Assembly (NCBI GenBank): GCA_023334545.1
Contig: JAADVB010000047.1
Coordinates: 1 to 64,000, forward strand
Direction of reading: 5' to 3'
Source of the DNA: Salisapilia sapeloensis
Taxonomy: Eukaryota > Oomycota > Peronosporomycetes > Peronosporales > Salisapiliaceae
DNA length: 64,000 bases
Shown here: positions 20,029 to 30,623 of the stretch, one piece after another
How the letters are laid out: every line of letters begins with the position of its first letter
How positions within the stretch are numbered: position 1 is the first letter of the stretch
Program-made: the position numbers and the translations under genes
The notes under the pieces: generated by a model
Seen by the model: only the letters and a program-made list of their open reading frames with translations
Database searches by the model: none
What the model was told of the DNA's origin: nothing

Positions 20029-21775
20029 ATGGAGTCTACTTCGGATCTCGTGGTCGATGGCACTCGTACGACCGGAAAGGATGTACGTGAACAGAATGTG
20101 ACAGCCGCGCTGTCCATTGCCAATATTGTCAAAAGCTCCCTCGGCCCCGTCGGCCTCGACAAGATGCTCGTGGACGACATTGGCGACGTCACTATCACGA
20201 ACGACGGCGCGACGATTCTCAAGCAGCTCGAGGTCGAGCACCCTGCTGGAAAGGTCCTAGTCGAACTAGCTGGCCTGCAGGACCAGGAAGTCGGCGATGG
20301 CACCACCTCAGTCGTCATCATTGCCGCGGAACTACTTAAAGTATCTCTCGACCTAGCTCTTTATCGACTAAAGTCCTAACGATCTGCCGTAGCGTGCTAA
20401 TGAGCTCGTGAAGAACAAGGTCCACCCCACGTCCATCATCGCAGGATACCGTATGGCCATGCGTGAGGCTGTGAAATACATCAAGGTCCGTCAATCGTCC
20501 ATTCTAGCCTCACTCGCCACTCACTCGTGCTGTCTATAGGAAAACTTGAGCCTCCCAGTGGATTCCATCGGTCGAGAGAGCCTCGTAAATGCTGCCAAGA
20601 CCAGTATGTCGTCGAAACTCATCGGTCCCACGAGCGACTTCTTCGCTAATCTCGTCGTCGACGCCGTGAGCTCCGTCAAGACGTCGGAGACCTCGACCAA
20701 GGGTAAAATCGTCTCTCGATACCCCGTCAGCTCCATCAACGTCCTGAAGTCGCATGGTAAATCCGCTCTCGAGTCCGAACTCGTCGACGGATTCGCTCTC
20801 AACTGCACTCGAGCATCGCAGCAGATGCCATCGTGGGTCGAAGACGCCAAGATCGCGCTTCTTGACTTTGATCTCCAACGCCATAAGATGCAAATGGGCG
20901 TCAGCGTTGTCGTGAATGACCCGAATGAACTGGAAAAAATCCGACAGCGAGAGGTGGACATCACCAAGGAAAAGATCCAGAAGATCCTTGACGCCGGTGC
21001 GAATGTCGTGCTTACGACTAAGGGCATCGATGATTTGTGCCTCAAGTACTTTGTGGAGCAAAAGTGCATGGCTGTTCGTCGATGCAAGAAGGAGGACTTG
21101 GACCGTATCGCCAAGGCGACGGGAGGACAAGTCGTCCTCACGCTTGCGGACATGGAAGGAGAGGAGTCTTTCGACGCCGCGAGTCTCGGACACGCCAAGT
21201 CGGTTAGTGAAGACCGAGTGGGCGACGGAGAGCTCATCTACATCAAGGGCTGTGCCACGCGTCGTGCCACGACCGTCGTGCTGCGAGGCGCGAACGAGAA
21301 CATGCTCGATGAGATGGACAGATCGCTCCATGACTCGCTCATGGTCGTCAAGCGTATGCTCGAGTCCAACCAGCTTGTCGCTGGCGGTGGCGCCGTCGAA
21401 GCCGCTTTGAGCATCTACCTCGAGACGTTCGCGCCGTCCCTCGCGACGAGAGAGCAGCTCGCGATTGCCGAGTTTGCGGATGCGTTGCTCGTGATCCCGA
21501 AGACCTTGTCGGTGAATGCTGCCAAGGATGCATCCGAGTTAGTGGCGAGACTACGTGCGCAACACAACTTGGCGCAGCATGAAGGCAAGAAAGAGTTGCG
21601 CTTCATGGGCTTAGATTTGATCCAAGGACAAGTGGTTGACAACTTTGAAAAAGGTGTGGTGGAACCTGCGATTAGCAAGATCAAGAGTCTCAGATTCGCG
21701 ACGGAAGCAGCGATTACGATCCTCCGTATTGACGACCTGATTAAACTCAATCCGAAGCAGGAGGAAGAGCAATAA
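20029..21775 (+). CDS. TCP1: T-complex protein 1 subunit alpha (CCT1)
   Basis: Three exons, 20029-20340, 20393-20485 and 20540-21775, with introns of 52 and 54 nt, both GT..AG. The first carries a CTAAC branch-like motif near its 3' end. The joined product is 546 residues. Group II chaperonin signatures are evident: [39 protein letters not shown] and the C-terminal [27 protein letters not shown] and [14 protein letters not shown] identify the alpha subunit type. It forms one of the eight positions of the cytosolic CCT/TRiC ring that folds actin, tubulin and WD40 proteins with ATP hydrolysis. The C-terminus lacks a GGM-rich tail and ends in Glu/Gln. Confidence 0.95.
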
Positions 21776-21925
21776 TACAAGGAGGATTTCGTTCTAGCTA
21801 GAAGACTTATTGTACTTGGTTTTTGTATAAGGGTGTTTTGGTTGTAGGTGGGGTATAGGAGGAATGTAGGTAGAAAGTGACTGGACATTTGTATGCGTGG
21901 CTTTCGGATCGAAAGCGAATAAGCC

Positions 21926-23447
21926 ATGCACAGGATGAACTGGTCGGCGCTACTATTGCTGTCTACTACGAGTCTATGTGTTCACGCACTTGTAGTTGAA
22001 CGGTATATATCTATAGATCCAGTCCTGTGTATCTAGATACTTAAGTACTTGTTCGTATGCTTCTTCTTGAAAGGCCCTGCTGCACCTCTCTCACGCACGT
22101 GTATGTCGTTCATCATCTACTTTAATACGTCTACTTTGTCATGTTCATCTCTACTATCAGCTCAGCTGAATTTACGGACTTGGAAGAGCTCGAGCAAAGT
22201 GATGTCGTACAAAAGGAGCTCGTACCAGGTACTAGCAGCATGCATACCTTAGCATACAAGACCTCACGGTACATGTGCAGTGGAACCTTTCCAAGCATGC
22301 ACCAAGATCACGAATGCAGCACAAGTGCAAGGCAAAGTGGCATTCATCCAACGCGGCCAGTGCAATTTCGCTGACAAAGTTCTGTACGCCCAAGAAGCTG
22401 GTGCTGTCGCTGCTGTCGTCATGGACGATGCTTTACGAGACGAGTACGTCTTTCTACCGTGTCTAGCGATCGATCTAGAGCCTAAATAGTCGTATACATT
22501 AGATCCCCGCATCATATTATCATGCAAAAGGATCGAGACCCTCTCGAGGTCGACATCCCCGCCGTCTTCGTCGCTTATAGTGAAGGCGAGAAGCTCATGC
22601 TGAGTATCCACAAGGCTCTGCCATGGAATCCCGTGCTCGTCACTGTCGATGAAGAAGGAGAGCGTACGCATAAGCAGTTTATACATGCCTCTATCATCGA
22701 TTAACTATAGTGCTAGTCCCTCCGAACCAGTCGACGAACGTCATGCTCCGTCGCGCTCTCGTCTACGTCTTTGTCGTCTCCGTCGTATGCGTCTTCTCCA
22801 GGTACTCGTACTTTACAACCAGCAATCGTAGCTCCACTCACCTCTCTACCAGTGGCTTAAGCCTAATCTCATCCGCTCTCTTTGCCTGGATGGCAAGGAC
22901 AGGACGTGCCAAGGCAGCGAAACGTCTGCCAGTCATGACGTACGCGGAACACTTCCATCCAGTCGCAACGAATATATCTTCCGATGGAGACGAAACGATA
23001 GGACACAATAAAAAAGCAAAGCAAGAGAGTTGCGTCATTTGCTTGGACGATTACGAAGACTCAGACACGGTCAAAGTACTTCCGTGCAACCACTGCTTCC
23101 ACGTCAATTGCATCAACCCGTGGCTGGAAGGACGTAGTAGTCGCTGTCCGCTCTGCAAATGCGATGCCATCGCTAGTGGTACACTCGATTCTTCTCTCAC
23201 CCTGATAACATGCTGATGGATGAGTAGTGTCTGCGGCTCCCAAGTGCTTCTTCGGCTTCACCGTCCCTCGTATCGACCAGATCGTCGAGCAAGAACATGT
23301 ATGCTATCTAGCCTACATCTATCTTTCTGCTCCTACTAACTCTACAAGCAGTACTTTCACGCCTTCTTCCTCATGCTGCCAGCGAGTGTCATTAGCTGCT
23401 TGATCCTGAACACAGTCATGTCGATCGTCCGTAGTACATGGGGCTAA
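21926..23447 (+). CDS. PA-TM-RING ubiquitin ligase (RNF13/RNF167-like)
   Basis: A multi-exon gene. Exon 1 (ATG 21926) encodes a signal peptide, MNWSALLLLSTTSLCVHA. After one or two small exons whose borders I cannot fix (22000-22252), a protease-associated domain follows: QGKVAFIQRGQCNFADKV and EAGAVAAVVMDDA (22253-22443), then DIPAVFVAYSEGE (22503-22663). Next come a membrane helix (LVYVFVVSVVCVF, 22711-22801) and, in 22853-23175, a RING-H2 finger: CVICLDDYED, CNHCFHVNC, CPLC. Two further exons (23228-23298, 23349-23447) splice in phase and add a hydrophobic tail, HAFFLMLPASVISCLIL, before TAA. Introns are 47-59 nt. Such ligases act in endosome or lysosome membranes. The C-terminal tail could instead be absent, with translation ending at 23216. 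Confidence 0.72.
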
Positions 23448-23598
23448 CCTCATCTTCCGAACGACGTCTATGCATCCAGCTACTTGTCTATTTACCTTTT
23501 AAGAAAGAGAAAAACAACTTTACATTTCTCCATTGTCCTCTTGTTCTGTTTGACTAGTCCACCACACATGTGGACACTTGGTCTTGTCCATCTCTACT

Positions 23599-25044
23599 TT
23601 ATTCGAAGGACTGTCGCTGATCCGAGTCATACGATGGAGATCTCGATCGGAACGTACTTGCTGCGTTCTGGGGAGAAAACAATTGTGCGGATGCATCGAG
23701 CATCTCTTGCTCATCCGCTGCTTGCTCTGCTTCTCGTTTGAAGTAGGCGAAAAGCGCGATGCCGATGAGAGATAGAGGTACGCACACGTCCGTCACGAGC
23801 CACATCGTCCGAGCTCCGTAGTTTTCATAGAGAAGACCACCGAGGAAGCTACCAATAGCTTTCCCGAGACCGTTCTGGACGGCATTCAAAAGACCCATGA
23901 CCGTCGCCTCAGCTCCCTTTGGTGCTCGAGTATACACGTACTGCGTGATGGCTGCCCACGACATGCCAAACGAGATACCATGGAGGAATTCGAAAGGAAT
24001 GGCTGACCAAGCGGATGTCATGACGGCGTAGTACGTGATGCGAGTAGCAAATGCCGCAGCGGAAAGTAATAAGACATTCACCGTTCCGATTTTGCTAATG
24101 ATCTTTTGCGAGAAGAAGAACGCTGGTAACTCACTCGTTGTCTCTGCAAGAATCGCAATTCCGACGATCTGAGGGTCCTCTCCAGACAGAATGTACAGAT
24201 TGAGAGTGAGGAAACTTGACAAGACACCACACATGATGCTTAGACAAAGGACTACACCGAAGAGGACAAGTACATCCGTTTGCTTGACAAGTATCTGCAA
24301 GCCTTCCAGAAGTGTTGGTGGCTTCGTTTCCGGTTCCGAGTTCAGCAATCCAGTCTCTTCATCCGTACGATTCGTCTCGCTATGCTTCTTGGGCGCTGGG
24401 ATCCACTGGAGGATGACGACACCCAGGACACCCAATATGAGCTGCATGTGGAAGGACCAGGAGAGACCACCGACACTAACGAGGAGACCAGTGAGGTAGG
24501 CGAAACAACCAAAGCCGACAGCTCCAAACATCCGCTGTTTACCATACTCGCCACCGACTTTATCAAGCAAATTTAGCACAGATGTGTCCAAGAGCGCTTG
24601 AGCAGGAGCACGGAAAAAGTATCCCACGAAGATGAGGACAGCCATTAGCGTGAAAGACGTTGTGAATTGCATCGTCCAGAGGACCGCCATGGCCGTCAGC
24701 GTCGTGGTCACGTGGATCAAGCGCTGGTTGTCAATGGCGTCGGCGACAGCGCCCCACAAGGGAGGGGATACCATGGAGCAGACGCTGCCCACAGTCTGCA
24801 GGAAAGCCATCTGCACCTTGGTCAGACCCGCAGTCTCCCAGAAGACCGGGAGGTAATTGACAAGCGAACTCGCTCCGCCAGAGCTCAGCGCATAGCATGC
24901 CTTTGCTTCCCACAACGTACCCTTAAGCATATTCATTAAGCCTTTGGTTGTGCCGCTTGATGTGCAAATGACGTCACAAGCATCAAGCAGCTGGTGCCAC
25001 GCATGATAAGGTGACATTGGAAAGCTGAGCTTCAAGGATAGCAT
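23599..25044 (-). CDS. MFS transporter, MFSD6 / MFS_1-like family
   Basis: A 481-residue, single-exon, twelve-helix carrier from the ATG at 25042-25044. After a 40-residue N-terminus, the first helix pair contains GGASSLVNYLPVFWETAG. It is followed by the family motif PPLWGAVADAIDNQR, an R-A-P-A-Q box (FFRAPAQALLD), and KQRMFGAVGFG. The central loop is acidic (TDEETGLLNSEPETK). The second half has TSELPAFFFSQ, FLHGISFGMSWAA and GLGKAIGSFLGGLLY. This pattern belongs to the MFS_1-like/MFSD6 group (nucleoside- or lactose-permease-like), not to sugar porters. The C-terminal 50 residues are cytosolic and Ser-rich, possibly phosphorylated. The substrate is unknown. Confidence 0.8.
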   Translation of the reverse strand: MLSLKLSFPMSPYHAWHQLLDACDVICTSSGTTKGLMNMLKGTLWEAKACYALSSGGASSLVNYLPVFWETAGLTKVQMAFLQTVGSVCSMVSPPLWGAVADAIDNQRLIHVTTTLTAMAVLWTMQFTTSFTLMAVLIFVGYFFRAPAQALLDTSVLNLLDKVGGEYGKQRMFGAVGFGCFAYLTGLLVSVGGLSWSFHMQLILGVLGVVILQWIPAPKKHSETNRTDEETGLLNSEPETKPPTLLEGLQILVKQTDVLVLFGVVLCLSIMCGVLSSFLTLNLYILSGEDPQIVGIAILAETTSELPAFFFSQKIISKIGTVNVLLLSAAAFATRITYYAVMTSAWSAIPFEFLHGISFGMSWAAITQYVYTRAPKGAEATVMGLLNAVQNGLGKAIGSFLGGLLYENYGARTMWLVTDVCVPLSLIGIALFAYFKREAEQAADEQEMLDASAQLFSPQNAASTFRSRSPSYDSDQRQSFE

Positions 25045-26508
25045 GGATGGAAGTCATGATACACATGTGGAAATTGATATCTAACAGAAAGATAAAGCTG
25101 AGCTTCAGGAATTAGTTCATTTGTCAGATTAGACATGTGTATTGCTTCCAAAGATGTCGTGGGCAAAAGGAACGAGGGATTTGTATTGGAAATAAAGTTT
25201 ACAGAGTTCTTTCGGCTACCATCCTGTCGAAGTTTATGCTGGGTTTCCATTTTGCATGGAGTACTAGAGTTTGCTTATATGTTGGGAGAATTGACCGCTA
25301 TCAAGCAATTGAGTCTCATTAGAGTGCTTATCTACATACCTACTGATCTTTTGATACGCTCGCTTTAAAGGTATAAAGCTATGGAGTCTGAGGTTATCTA
25401 TCACAAGACTATGGCTTGTAGAAGAATACTCAAGTGCTAGTGCTAGCGAGCATGACCACTCGTATATTAATGAGAGGAAGTTGAGACTCTAACGCAGCTT
25501 CCAGTAGATCATGCTGATACTGAATGCCTGGTCGTCCGTTGAAGCGATACCTTTTGCTTGAGTAATACTTACATCGAACCAGAATATAAATGGATTGCCT
25601 ATTTTATGGAAGGTACTTCCATTTTATAGGCCTTGTTCATTGAGCGGATATTTGGGTATTGAGCAAGGCATAGCAGGCACTATGAAAACGATCACGCAAA
25701 CACTGTAATAGAGATCAATGTCCAAGTCTTCAGCTATTCGTTCTATTCGTGGATGGCTACCCATCTTTCCATTCCTATCCACGTGCATCGTCCGTTTCTC
25801 TGGCATGTCTTGGCGGGGAATAGTGTCGAGCATATCGTGGTTGATCGCCGGAAGTCATTCGGGTTGAACTTGAATTCGATTTACTTGCAACTGTGAGCTC
25901 TTCGCCAATTCAGTGGGACGGATACAGTGCGAGTCGAAAATAACACCCAATTATTTCATCGACCACTGTACTATGCCTGTTCCGAAATAATAGCGAATAT
26001 CTCAATAGCGCAAGTAGAGCGAAGAGCTCACCGAGTCTTTTGCGCGCTTTTTCAAATTTGTACATTTCGAGCACCAGGCGTGGCATGAAGGCTTCTCGAA
26101 GATGGTTTCCTCACGATTGCATCAAAGACCAAGACAGACATAGACCAAGAATATAGAGTGGTGTCTCCACTGGCAGTACATAACACTCGCTTATGCATTC
26201 GATATGATGGGAGAAAATTATATTGAAGTCATACGCTAGGTTTCTATAACATGTAGCTACTCTGTATGGCAATTTTCAATGAGTGCAGAGCTACCCGATT
26301 CAATTATCACAAATAGAAGAACAAAATGCAAATCCTGAATTTCTCTGAAACGTTATTCAGCGCGAATATCGCCGTATTGTTCATGGATACATGTACACAT
26401 CGCTAGCGAATATGCTTTTATAAACGAAAGCAGGTACACAGCAATGATAGAAATACATCCAAACAAATCTCTCTCCACGATGATGTTGTAATTCATCCAA
26501 AGACGTTG
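25045..26508. other. Gene-poor interval holding repeat copy C
   Basis: No gene is supported. It contains copy C of the dispersed element (25626-26377). The sequence 25045-25620 is AT-rich and without recognisable coding. Confidence 0.55.
25626..26377 (+). mobile_element. Dispersed short element, copy C (MITE-like)
   Basis: About 750 bp, collinear with copy B from the left end (ATAGGCCTTGTTC) to the right end (CGCGAATATCGCCG). The best-conserved stretch is TAGGTTTCTATA to GAGCTACCCGATTCAATTAT, which is nearly unchanged between the two. A minus-strand frame at its left side is kept open in both B and C, with shared GSHPRIERI and DLYYSVCVIVFI, but it has no known homology that I recognise. It lies in the same orientation as copies A and B. 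No target-site duplication can be seen clearly by eye. Confidence 0.7.
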
Positions 26509-27453
26509 TTAAATTTCGTCCACTTTGCCATCGTATCCGGCAAACATGTCTTTCTTCTCATCTGCGTGAGCTCGCGCCTTGTCCGATTTCTCACCTTGAT
26601 GCGGTTGATAATTATAATGAGGAGGCGCTTGCGGACGACGAGCGGGACGTTCGTTCGGCTGGTCGAAAAAGCTTGGAGGCTGCTTATCCATGCGACCCAA
26701 TTCCTTCTCCAGTCCTTCAAAGAAACTACTATCGTCGCCACCAAACATGCCTTCACCAAAGAGCTCTATACAGACGATTAAGATTAAAGGTGGGGGTTGA
26801 AGAGACTATTTAAACCTACTTTCGAAAGGGCGCAGCATCTCCTGACGGAAGAACTCAAACGGATTCATCTGAGCCTCTACTTCGTCCTCTCTATCATATA
26901 TCCAAGTAGCTTTAAAGTCAGAAAAAAGGACGATAGAAGGTTGTCCACTAGATCTTACCCTTGCTGGTTCGAACGGAAGAACGAGTTCATGCCAAAGCCG
27001 TCCCTAGTTCGATGACATTTCCCGTTAGAAATTGATAATGAGTTTTTGAATATTCATAAAGATGAGCTTACCATTGTCCACCATCCATCTTCTCTCTGTT
27101 AAAGAAATCACCTTCTTCAAAAGCACCTCCGTGCTCATCTTCTGTGACTTCCTTCTGATTAGAAATCACTTCCTAACGATAATATTATGATCAGCAGCCT
27201 ATCACACTAGCTGGATGTATACAACTACCTTGCGTTTGCCTGGACATTGCCGAAAGATCTTACGAATCACTTCGCACTTGCTATCGCCATTCACAGACTT
27301 GCACGATTGCGACAGAGAAGTCGAATAGAAGCATTCTACGTATAAAACATGAATTTGCTGGTACCAGCGTATTGCAAGGTACATCTATAAACCTGGATTC
27401 GCTTCGCGATCCTGCTCCATCAATGCACGCTCTTCTTCGCTCAAAGAAGCCAT
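26509..27453 (-). CDS. Uncharacterised small multi-exon protein
   Basis: About 213 residues from six exons, all joined in phase through short GT..AG introns. It starts at the ATG at 27451-27453 (MASLSEEERALMEQDREANP). Exon 2 encodes a cysteine-containing CKSVNGDSKCEVIRKIFRQC that looks conserved. Exons 3-5 are acidic and aromatic (GAFEEGDFFNREKMDGGQW, MNPFEFFRQEMLRPF). The last exon holds MFGGDDSSFFEGLEKEL and a Pro/Gln-rich, charged C-terminus. There is no signal peptide or membrane segment. The CEV-x-R-x-x-x-R-x-CPG block is a usable handle for a search, but I do not recognise the family with certainty. The gene lies 135 bp downstream of the stop of the next minus-strand gene. Confidence 0.6.
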
Positions 27454-27588
27454 CGTAGGACGCCAAAAACTCGTTCGTGTCGATGTTATTCGATATTGTG
27501 TCATTGTACCTAGCTTGTACCGTTTGATCAGTAGATCTTGCACAGTCGCAAGGTTTCCACTTCAAGAACCTAAGAGCTACGTCATTGT

Positions 27589-29860
27589 CTACTGCACATT
27601 ACATGCACCTTTCTTGCCTTTATCTTTTGTCTTTTTGGTTTCTTCTTTCGTAGTAGCTTCTCGAGAAGGTGTACTAGTAACCTCATATTGTGGACTCATG
27701 CCGTCTTGGACCACGGTCTCTGGTGCCACTCGTGGGGATTTGCTTCGATCAGATACATTGCATTGATCCCTAGAATGAACACCGTCGATAGTAGATTTGG
27801 ATGATTGCTTGCATGCCTTCTGTTTGAGCTCCTCATCATATCGATTTAATACTACTCCACGAAATTGGGCGAATGGAGCGTCCATCTGTCCATCCGTTGC
27901 CATGCTGATTGCATCGCTTGCTTTCCCATTTCGAGACTCCAATTTAAAAGTATAAGGCTGCGTGTTGGCTTTGATTTTATCAAAGAGAGACTTATCGGAC
28001 TCATCCCTAGCCTCTAGCATTCCCTTAAACTCGATAGAACCCCTTTGGACATGTTGTTCCGCAGACTCCACAATATCGAGCGTAAAGTCATAGCGATAGA
28101 GACCTTTCGGTTCCGCTTGTTGTTCAAAGTAGAAACGAAAAGATGCCAATGCTTTCTCTCGTTCGTCCGTTTGAAGTGGCTTTGAACGAAATAGTGGCAC
28201 GTGGTCATCGACTCCTACCGATAGCTCTGATTCTTTGAGGTTACCATAAGCAAAATAATAAAATGATAAACTTACTTTTGAAGCGTGGTGAATCGATGTT
28301 CCTTCTCAAATACTCATCCTCTGGCTCTGTGCAGGCCATACACAGCTCTCTGCAGGCTGTGCATAAATGTATTTTTGATAAATCTTCACACAATCTTCGT
28401 GCATGTCCTAAAGTATCATCAAGGATGCCAAACTCTTCCTTGTGTTTCATCATCCATCTGAATAGTTCTAATCGATTTAACCGTCGTTTGTGATGACGCT
28501 GATCCATATCTAAACAGCTTTGTTGCCATGTACATGAAGTACTGAGCGGGAAGATCACTCGAAGAAAGCATGCACGAGTGCAGTCTTGAAGTAGCAAATG
28601 GCGTACCCATCGAAGAAAAGAGCGATGAGTTGCAATGCTTTTGGGGCGACAAAGTTTATGGACTTCAAGCTTTTCAAAATGCGTCGTAGTGAAGCAATAA
28701 TCTTGGCTGATTGCAAGCTCGAATATAGTACGCATAAAGCTTGCCATGATGGATAGAGGAAGAGTATGAACTACATAAAGGGATCGAGAGACAGGTTTAA
28801 CTTCTTCATCAGTTAAATCTTCATCCTCAAGATGGTGCAAGCACTGTGTGAGGCTGGTTGCTAGATGTACTGCTGCCCGAAACACATCCCCATCATCATT
28901 CTCCAATGCGATCGACAAAAGCGCAACCAAACCTTCAACAGTAACTTCTTCCCCTGCGGTGTCTAAAAGTACTGGAAACAACCTTTCAGCAGTTTCGAGG
29001 CAATAGATAATAGACTCTGCGTCTTGTGTCTGCATGCATTGCGCAAAAAATGCTCCGAAAGTATACGCTATGATCTTCCAGTCGGATGTTTCCCGAGGTG
29101 AAAGTGGTTGTACGCCTACTGGCTGTGGTGCCAGATCGTGGATTTGAGACACAATGCTTTGCTCTCTGTTACGTTGCTCCAAGAGTCTTCGAAGTATGCT
29201 TTCAGTTGGTAGTGATAATAATAGCTGGCTATCGTCTTTTGATTCTATTGTGTTTTCAGCATCAAGTAGAGAGTTGTCAGGCTGCTCGTCATTTCCAGGT
29301 GCAGTTCTTGGCTTCTCGATCAGGTCACTTGATGAGCTTGCATTCTTGTTGCCCTCTTCTTGGGGTACAGTAGTTTCTTTAATTGGAGATACTACTACAT
29401 CTACATCTTCTTTTTCTTTCTGCTCATTGTCGATATAATTTTTTTCTACGTCGTCCTGCTCGTTGCTGATGGATATTGTTTCCACGTCCTCCTGTTCGTT
29501 GTCGATATAAATGGTTTCTACATCTTCCACTAGTTCCACTTGATCAAGCACTTCATCTGTAATGGGTAGTGACAATGCTTCTGCTATCAATCGAGTGGAT
29601 AGACCCGCATCACATAGTGCCTTCTTGATATCATCCACATCAACTCTATTCAGTCTATCTGTATTTCCTGCTGCCACTTCCGACCGAGGTGTGTTAAAGT
29701 CATATATGGATATCAGATCTGTACTAAACCGCTCGCTACTTGGTCGGCCAAGTACTTGAATTCGCTTTAGTAATACCTAAATGGCCATCCTTTAGTACGA
29801 TTCTTGCAGCTATCCAATTTATACAAGCACCTGTCGAGGAACATTGTCAATCATAGACAT
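27589..29860 (-). CDS. Uncharacterised 724-residue protein with 12-residue acidic repeats
   Basis: Three exons: 29831-29860 (MSMIDNVPRQ), 28276-29776 and 27589-28232. The introns of 54 and 43 nt are in phase and GT..AG, and the second is GTAAGT. The N-terminal third has three tandem 12-residue acidic units (see the repeat feature), then a Ser/Glu-rich linker. The middle (about 240-500) is helical, with LPLSIMASFMRTIFELAI and a Cys/Trp-rich stretch, CTACRELCMACTEPEDEY. The third exon starts with SELSVGVDDHVPLFRSK, contains GLYRYDFTLDIVESAE, and ends in a lysine-rich tail closing with CNVQ, which fits a CaaX prenylation box. I do not recognise the family; membrane anchoring is inferred from the last four residues only. 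Confidence 0.65.
29405..29530. repeat. In-frame 36-bp tandem repeat inside the 27589-29860 gene
   Basis: Three consecutive 12-codon units read EDVETIYIDNEQ, EDVETISISNEQ and DDVEKNYIDNEQ on the minus strand, followed by a partial acidic remnant. The units keep the frame, so copy-number change would lengthen or shorten the acidic segment without frameshift. Confidence 0.8.
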
Positions 29861-30049
29861 ATACACAACTAATTTTATGAATTTGCATCCATGCTCATTC
29901 ATCTCAATACACCTTTCGTCCGACGAAGGTGTCATTGTTTGGTTACTCTTCCACATTGCAACCTCCCTACGTACATCCATCGTCATGCACTATTCTTTAC
30001 ATCCTGGAAACTAGCCATTGCAGGTAGATACGAACTACCTCAGCTTACC

Positions 30050-30526
30050 TACACGCACAGAAGGATGCTCCAAGAAACTGCGAGATACTGTCCAGTCGTC
30101 GGGTGTGAACACTCAACTCGCTCGATAGAACAAACAGCGCTTGGACTGCACGTTTCTGTCTTTATTAATCGATTCCCTAGACTATCAAACAAGTTGATAG
30201 TACCTTGAGAAGGTCGTCGACTACCATCCGCGACTAGCCGTAAGCATCGAACTTGATACAGCTCGGGTGTAAGTACTTCGATTCCGACTTCTTGCGGATA
30301 AGACTTGGTCCTACCTCCACGATTACCACATAAGAAGGAGTCAAGATACCCAGAGTACAAACCGATCGGAAGCCCAAGTAACACTAAAGTCATCTTCATC
30401 CTCCACATTTGTCGACAGCAAATGACAAGACACATCTTTCCATTGACTTCCTCTTCCAAACTCCAATCCATTGACATCAATTAAACGAATCGGAAGCGAC
30501 TGCAAGTCGTCTTGCTCCTCCATCAT
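30050..30526 (-). CDS. Uncharacterised short protein, spliced
   Basis: The first exon opens with two ATGs at 30521-30526 and encodes MMEEQDDLQSLPIRLIDVNG then EFGRGSQWKDVSCHLLS. The downstream part, in another frame, encodes RTKSYPQEVGIEVLTPELYQ, VRCLRLVADGSRRPS and SLGNRLIKTETC, so an intron of about 35-70 nt is needed around 30320-30390. One in-phase solution uses GTGTTA..GTGGAG. The 3' end is uncertain because a further intron near 30190 is possible. There is no recognised domain. It sits 98 bp downstream of the PDK gene stop, on the same strand. Confidence 0.4.
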
Positions 30527-30623
30527 GACGATAACAAATACTCAGTTTGAAACGGATACAGGTATCTCCATTCTGTCGTTTTGTATTTTTCTCATGCTCA
30601 TTGCTACGCTAGCTACAACCTTC

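Noticed and set aside
20534-21331. 265-codon minus-strand frame opposite TCP1 exon 3
   Set aside because: Shadow of the chaperonin gene; no start context and no homology of its own. A second antisense frame (20521-21237) overlaps it.
29891-30208. 105-codon plus-strand frame opposite the short minus-strand gene
   Set aside because: No motif; overlaps the coding evidence on the opposite strand.
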